A stretch of DNA of 64,000 nt, taken from positions 57,115 through 121,114 of the forward strand of contig KB307129.1 of assembly GCA_000328365.1 (NCBI GenBank). The letters are read 5' to 3'. The DNA comes from Capitella teleta. Taxonomy: Eukaryota; Annelida; Polychaeta; Capitellidae. The translations under genes were made by a program, and so were the position numbers. Of the stretch, positions 59,651-64,000 are shown piece by piece (the stretch's first letter is position 1; each line of letters begins with the position of its first letter). Under the pieces are notes generated by a model. The model ran no database searches. It saw nothing but the letters and a program-made list of their open reading frames with translations, and was not told where the DNA came from.

Positions 59651-60323
59651 CAGGCAGATGTTGGCTAAGTATTCCTGTTTGTGACACGAGAGCATGAAAA
59701 TTAATTAAAATTATATTTTGATATTAAACTTGGATTTATTGACTTACACATAAATTACTTGATAACATAACCAATATTTCAATCACAAGAGCGTTCACAA
59801 CAAAACACAGAAATGACCACTGCGAAGGGGCAGCTCCGTTTTCAGAATCTTCATCGCACGCCTCAGTGATCTGAATCAAAGCGCAATGCACACCGCTCCA
59901 TATCATCAACAGCTTCGTACGTTTCTTAGAAGTACAGAATAGTTTCTCAGTTTCGTCTCAGTATTCTCACCCTGGAGCATTCATAGCTGGCTTTCATTAG
60001 TTCTGACCAGTGACCCTTCTGCACCGCACAGGCATTCGTTAGATCCGACCGTGTCTTCTATCAAAGCCTTGGTTTCGAGTTGGCATGAATCAACAATGAC
60101 GTGCAACCGCGAACGACTTCAGCGGCTATGCAAAATGCTGTTAACTCCACCGCCTTGTAGCTGTCGATGTAATATGGTGAGAACACGTGACCGAGGGGTT
60201 CGAGGCAACCATCGATGTCACAGAAAGTGCAACCTTCCTTTTGACCCGCAATCGGTAGCACACAAATGATGCCTGTCGCTCTAGCAGACATTTTTGCAGT
60301 TACAAGTGAATTCCCTGACAGAC
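59651..60323. other. Region downstream of the SDR fragment
   Basis: A minus-strand ORF at 60061-60291 (begins MSARATGIICVLPIAGQ) follows the SDR exons but matches no part of that family. Nothing else is recognised. Confidence 0.3.
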
Positions 60324-60979
60324 TCAGTTCAAGAAGTTCCTTAAAGCCTCCAAAAATGTGCTCGGTGACAAACAGGAAACTTGATAAAAATATGAGCTAC
60401 ATGCCAACGACCGTGAAGCAAAGAACGCCGTGCAAGACACCAGTTCGGATGGTTCTCTTATTCTAGAAGAAGGAACAGAAAATTGACAGAAGAAGTTGTT
60501 AAAAGACTCCACCGGCCTCCCAATTGGTTGAAATGAAAATTCCTTATATTCGTCCTCCACATGGCCAAGGGATATTGGTCTCATTTTAAGCTGTGAATTA
60601 TAACAAGTTAACAACGTATGCAAGCAGAATGCTAGCAAAAGGACTAAATTATCAATTGACATTAGAATCAGAGATCGAGCTCGAGCCATAAACCTCCATC
60701 TATTCATTTGATTATGAACATTAGTTGACTCAAATATTGCTAGCAGACATTATGATTTGTATTTAAATGACTGTACATCTGATGCCTTAGCCAATCACCA
60801 TCGTTATCGTCATTATTTTGTATCTCTTGGATATCACCACTTACCCCTTCGACGAAATTGGTTCTAGTATAACAAGGGACGATGCAGTTGATTCGGACAC
60901 TGTGCTTAGCGAGTTCAAAGGTCATGCCCTTCATCAATCCAATCATCGCAATCTTACTCGCACAGTATATACCTAGGTT
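60324..60979 (-). pseudogene. Short-chain dehydrogenase/reductase, C-terminal half only
   Basis: Exon 60845-60979 encodes NLGIYCASKIAMIGLMKGMT, then FELAKHSVRINCIVPCYTRT, with the catalytic Y-x-x-x-K (YCASK) and the R-I-N-C-I-x-P-x-x-T-x-T segment of classical, DHRS4-like SDRs. It has a strong donor (gtaagt). A second exon (60508-60590) has PIGRPVE, and a third (60324-60462) continues EPSELVSCTAFFAS, as in the next SDR region. After that the usual YITGQ...DGG ending is missing. The N-terminal half (TGxxxGIG cofactor loop, NNAG) is nowhere in the remaining 1.6 kb before the fucosyltransferase. It is probably a broken gene copy; a gene with exons upstream of the fucosyltransferase is the alternative. 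Confidence 0.65.
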
Positions 60980-61203
60980 CTGTGGTTCGTACCTATCACT
61001 TATCTTACGTATGCTTTATGCCAATCGGTGTACATGTACCATTTTGCATATACTTTATTTTGTATGGCAGATCGAGGCTGACATTATCCTCTACGCATGT
61101 ATAGAGGTTAAAGTCACCCATTCTGAACAGTTTTACGTTATACTCTGGGATAAATTTTAATGTTTGTGTTGCAAAAGTATTTTTTATTATGAGTATCTTC
61201 TTA

Positions 61204-62644
61204 TCACCAGGGGAATTCATTGACCCCTGCGTCAAAATCCGGAACTAAATCCTCGAGAGTTCGACATTTCTTCTCCTCCGACCAATACGCCACTACGTCT
61301 TCAGCTATTTGCGTTAAGTTTTTATTGTCATGGAGATATCGACAAAGTCTACATTGAAACGGTTCGTCAGACGGCATCCGACAAGTCAAGGAGTTAACTT
61401 TTTGTGCATAACTGTTGTAAAGTTCGTCATTCATATCCAACTCTTTGAGAAAATTTGCCAGTTTTTCCGGGCTCCTGAATTGCGCTGCGTCGACGAAAGA
61501 TCCATTTGGGAGTAACTCCGAGTAGTTCTCATGACCCAAGACAACAGGTACGATGTTGATATGCCGTATAAGAGAACGCCAAAGCTTCTCCGTTACGTAA
61601 TTCTCACAGAGACTATTTTCGAACGAAAGATAGAACTTGTAAGTGGAATTCAACATGGCGTCGCATTCATAGTTTGCTGAATTCATAGAATTCGATTGTG
61701 ACCCACAGCTGAGGTCACTGCAGCCACCATAGACATCCACAGGGACGTGTCTCTTAAGTTCTCTAACGTAATCCTCACGTTTACTTGAGGTTTGGCAATG
61801 GCTAACAAACCATGCTATTGGTCGCTGTTTCGTTCCTGTGAAATCCGTATCAATATATTTCTCATATAACTCCTCATCAACGCTGCACTTGAGGCGTTCC
61901 CTGACTGGAACATCCGAATCCGGGCTGTACGTTGAGGTTAGGTTAAACACGTAGCGCATTGACTCAATAGCGGGATCTCTCAATCGCGACCAAACTTTCG
62001 GCGGCGGCTCACTCTCCATGAACAGCCATTTCTGCGACGCTCTCCGGTATTCTGGAAAATCAGTCGGATCTCTGATTCGTCGAGCGCGGAATAGGATGGC
62101 ATGTGCCCGCTCCAGATCATCCTGGTCTTTGGAGTACGTACAGGTTGCGTTTGCGGGGAGATCGCACATGCTGAAGGGGTCGTCACTGGAGTCGTCTGGA
62201 ATGAACCAGTTGCTTTGGAAGTCGTACCGAGGCGTCCAACTCAATATACGGATCACATGGTCATTTATGTCATCGGGATCTTGTCTGGAAGATGCTGTTG
62301 TTGAAGGTTTTGAGATGTTGTTTTCAGGATCATTGATTTCTCTCAAGGCGTTTTCTTCACTTTCACGATTCTTCTGGTGTCCTGCGGATTAGAAAACCAC
62401 AAGTTTGGCATCAGTCTGCAAGCCGTGGGGTTACCTTTAAATACCTAATCTGGTTTCACACAAGAAACCAAAAGAGAAGACTAAATTTAATGATATATCA
62501 TTAAAGTATATGGATCTAAATTGTATTCTCACCTGTCCCGATAATCCTGTAGTTGCCAATTTCACTCAAAATAGAAGTTTCCTTGAATATTATCACCACA
62601 GCCAAAGTGGAAAACAATGCGACATAGAGAAAAATGCGCATCAT
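61204..62644 (-). CDS. Alpha-1,3-fucosyltransferase (GT10), Golgi type II enzyme, 2 exons
   Basis: Transfers fucose from GDP-fucose to N-acetylglucosamine of glycans in the Golgi, as in Lewis-type or core alpha-1,3 structures. Exon 1 (62533-62644) encodes the cytoplasmic start and signal anchor (MMRIFLYVALFSTLAVVIIF); exon 2 (61204-62381) holds the rest, 429 residues in total. A stem rich in Asn, Ser and Asp follows. The acceptor-region block has QKWLFMESEPPPKVWSRL, and the donor-binding signature is FYLSFENSLCENYVTEKLWR (about residues 290-310), close to the GT10 consensus F-Y-L-x-F-E-N-S ... D-Y-I-T-E-K. Then come VPVVLGHENYSELLPNGSFV and a C-terminal Cys set (LTCRM ... FQCRLCRYL) like that of animal FucTs. 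Alpha-1,3 rather than alpha-1,2 or -1,6 is certain from the motif; the exact acceptor is not. Confidence 0.95.
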
Positions 62645-63660
62645 CTTCACCGCAAAAGAATGTCTCCAACCGAAAGCGCAATCTTAATTAATTTCTGAGT
62701 GCCACATCGCATAGTCGTATTTGCAATGGATGTGAATTATTGCCGTGATTATGCATGCTTTTGGATATCCACTTCCCGAGCACGATCTGTGTGTAATCAG
62801 AGCTCAAAGATAATATTGACTAAGTTTCAATACTCTTCATTTTCAAATCGATTTTTGGTATTCAATTTATCCCTTTGTTAATTCACATATTTTGGTTACT
62901 AAGTGTATCTATTGTTCCAATCTGGAAACTTTAGTCATGACAAAATTTGATAAAAATTATTGGCAAATTAATGAGTGATTATGCCCGCAATGTAAAAGTG
63001 TCGAAGCTGAACCAAACAGGTACGCACAAAAATGAAATGATATCATTTCGAGTGTGTAATTGATCGGTAATATTCAAACGAAAAGCAAGAAAATACGGAA
63101 TTTATTTGAGATGAATTTAGGCTTTAGTGATCAGTGGTTTACACAGACAGAAGTGGAATATGTTGGCAGCGGACATTATGTAACTCTGTGGTTTTTTTTA
63201 TAGAAATTCCTGTGTATTGTTACACAATTTCTTTGAATTATCCTTTGTAATAAAGGATTAATTATTGGCTTTGTAATTAAGGATCAAGTTATTGGCTTAT
63301 GTCTGCAATGCCAGGATCACAACTTACCATGTACTTGTACAATTGTTGGTTTGCAAATTATAAAATTATATTGTTGTAATTGTCTGTGATTCTTCTTGTG
63401 TGGTCAACAATATGGAAATTTAGCAAAAGAGAACTTATTTCGGGAATTCATCTGTATATATTATAATTATATTCAACCATGAAACTCTCACAATGCATGT
63501 AAGTTGCACTTCTGAGAATAGATGTTTTTCATGTTTTCAAGATCATGATCAATGACATCAAACTAAAGCGATCAAGGCCGTAGTTACGACGTTCTCTAGA
63601 CTAAGTTCAGCCTTTCAAATTAAAACGGGGAAGTTGGCAGCATTTCTTATTATTACGTAA
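62645..63660. other. Intergenic upstream of the fucosyltransferase
   Basis: AT-rich. A small hairpin (atcctttgtaataaaggat, about 63240-63258) and a repeated phrase (attattggctttgtaattaa / gttattggctta) are the only notes. No gene is supported. Confidence 0.35.
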
Positions 63661-63985
63661 CTACCAGTATATAACCACACCGGGGTGAATAAATATAGCA
63701 CGTACTACCAGTATATAACCACACCGGGGTGAATAAATATAGCACGTACTACCAGTATATAACCACACCGGGGTGAATAAATATAGCACGTACTACCAGT
63801 ATATAACCACACCGGGGTGAATAAATATAGCACGTACTACCAGTATATAACCACACCGGGGTGAATAAATATAGCACGTACTACCAGTATATAACCACAC
63901 CGGGGTGAATAAATATAGCACGTACTACCAGTATATAACCACACCGGGGTGAATAAATATAGCACGTACTACCAGTAGTATAGAG
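63661..63985 (+). repeat. 44-bp tandem satellite, seven full copies
   Basis: The unit begins ctaccagtatataaccacac and ends tatagcacgta. Full copies start at 63661, 63705, 63749, 63793, 63837, 63881 and 63925, apparently identical, then a partial unit diverges (ctaccagtagtatagag). Each unit holds a TATA-like tatataa. The array reaches nearly to the window edge. Confidence 0.97.
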
Positions 63986-64000
63986 ATACGCGGATAGGGA

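Noticed and set aside
1-64000. Retroviral or LTR element
   Set aside because: No LTR pair, gag, integrase or envelope-like frames were recognised; all RT traces (0.2, 2.3, 4.9, 15.2, 58.1 kb) are of the non-LTR LINE type.

Overview
The window is AT-rich nuclear DNA from a marine-type invertebrate animal. Evidence: GT-AG spliced genes with many very short introns (often 45-150 bp), a single-exon rhodopsin-class GPCR, a universal stress protein gene (found in many invertebrates, absent from vertebrates), tRNA-derived SINEs, CR1/L2-like LINE debris, and hAT, mariner and Tc1 DNA transposons. The compact introns would suit a sponge or another early-branching animal, but the phylum cannot be fixed from sequence alone. 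There is a 50-N assembly gap at 12021-12070. No retrovirus or LTR element was recognised.

Layout. 1-5.2 kb: LINE fragments, a SINE-like repeat, a hairpin and a long A-run. 5.3-6.5 kb (-): intact GPCR. 6.8-9.9 kb: a foldback hairpin, a 714-bp non-autonomous mariner element with TA duplications, and a SINE. 10.1-10.4 kb (-): a small two-exon gene candidate with ETS and YY1 motifs. 12.5-14.9 kb (+): degenerate, intron-bearing hAT transposase. 15-18 kb: LINE tail, paired SINE pieces and an 81-bp near-perfect palindrome. 18.8-21.6 kb (+): ABCD4, lysosomal ABC half-transporter, 16 exons assembled. 24.5-31.8 kb (+): FBXO11, complete in 13 exons, with a possible divergent partner on the minus strand. 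33.0-36.9 kb (+): SLC30A6 (ZnT6), complete in 11 exons. 37.6-44.1 kb (-): universal stress protein, 4 exons with a 4.65-kb first intron that may hide a second promoter. 48.4-49.6 kb (+): TATA-driven secreted orphan gene. 49.9-57.4 kb (-): two tandem mercaptopyruvate/thiosulfate sulfurtransferase genes; the second carries a 2-nt insertion and has a Tc1 relic in its intron. 58-60 kb: LINE debris and an AT microsatellite. 60.3-61.0 kb (-): C-terminal half of an SDR gene. 61.2-62.6 kb (-): complete alpha-1,3-fucosyltransferase, 2 exons. 63.66-63.98 kb: 44-bp satellite array.

The genes are independent housekeeping and trafficking units, not an operon-like system: vitamin B12/lysosome (ABCD4), ubiquitin ligation (FBXO11), zinc secretion (ZnT6), stress response, sulfane-sulfur metabolism and Golgi glycosylation. 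I found no clearly new multi-gene system. The best leads are the sulfurtransferase pair with its sharp identity boundary (likely gene conversion), the secreted orphan gene beside it, and the promoter-like cluster inside the stress-protein intron. All coordinates of spliced genes were joined by hand from splice sites and reading frame; lengths of complete genes are exact multiples of three.
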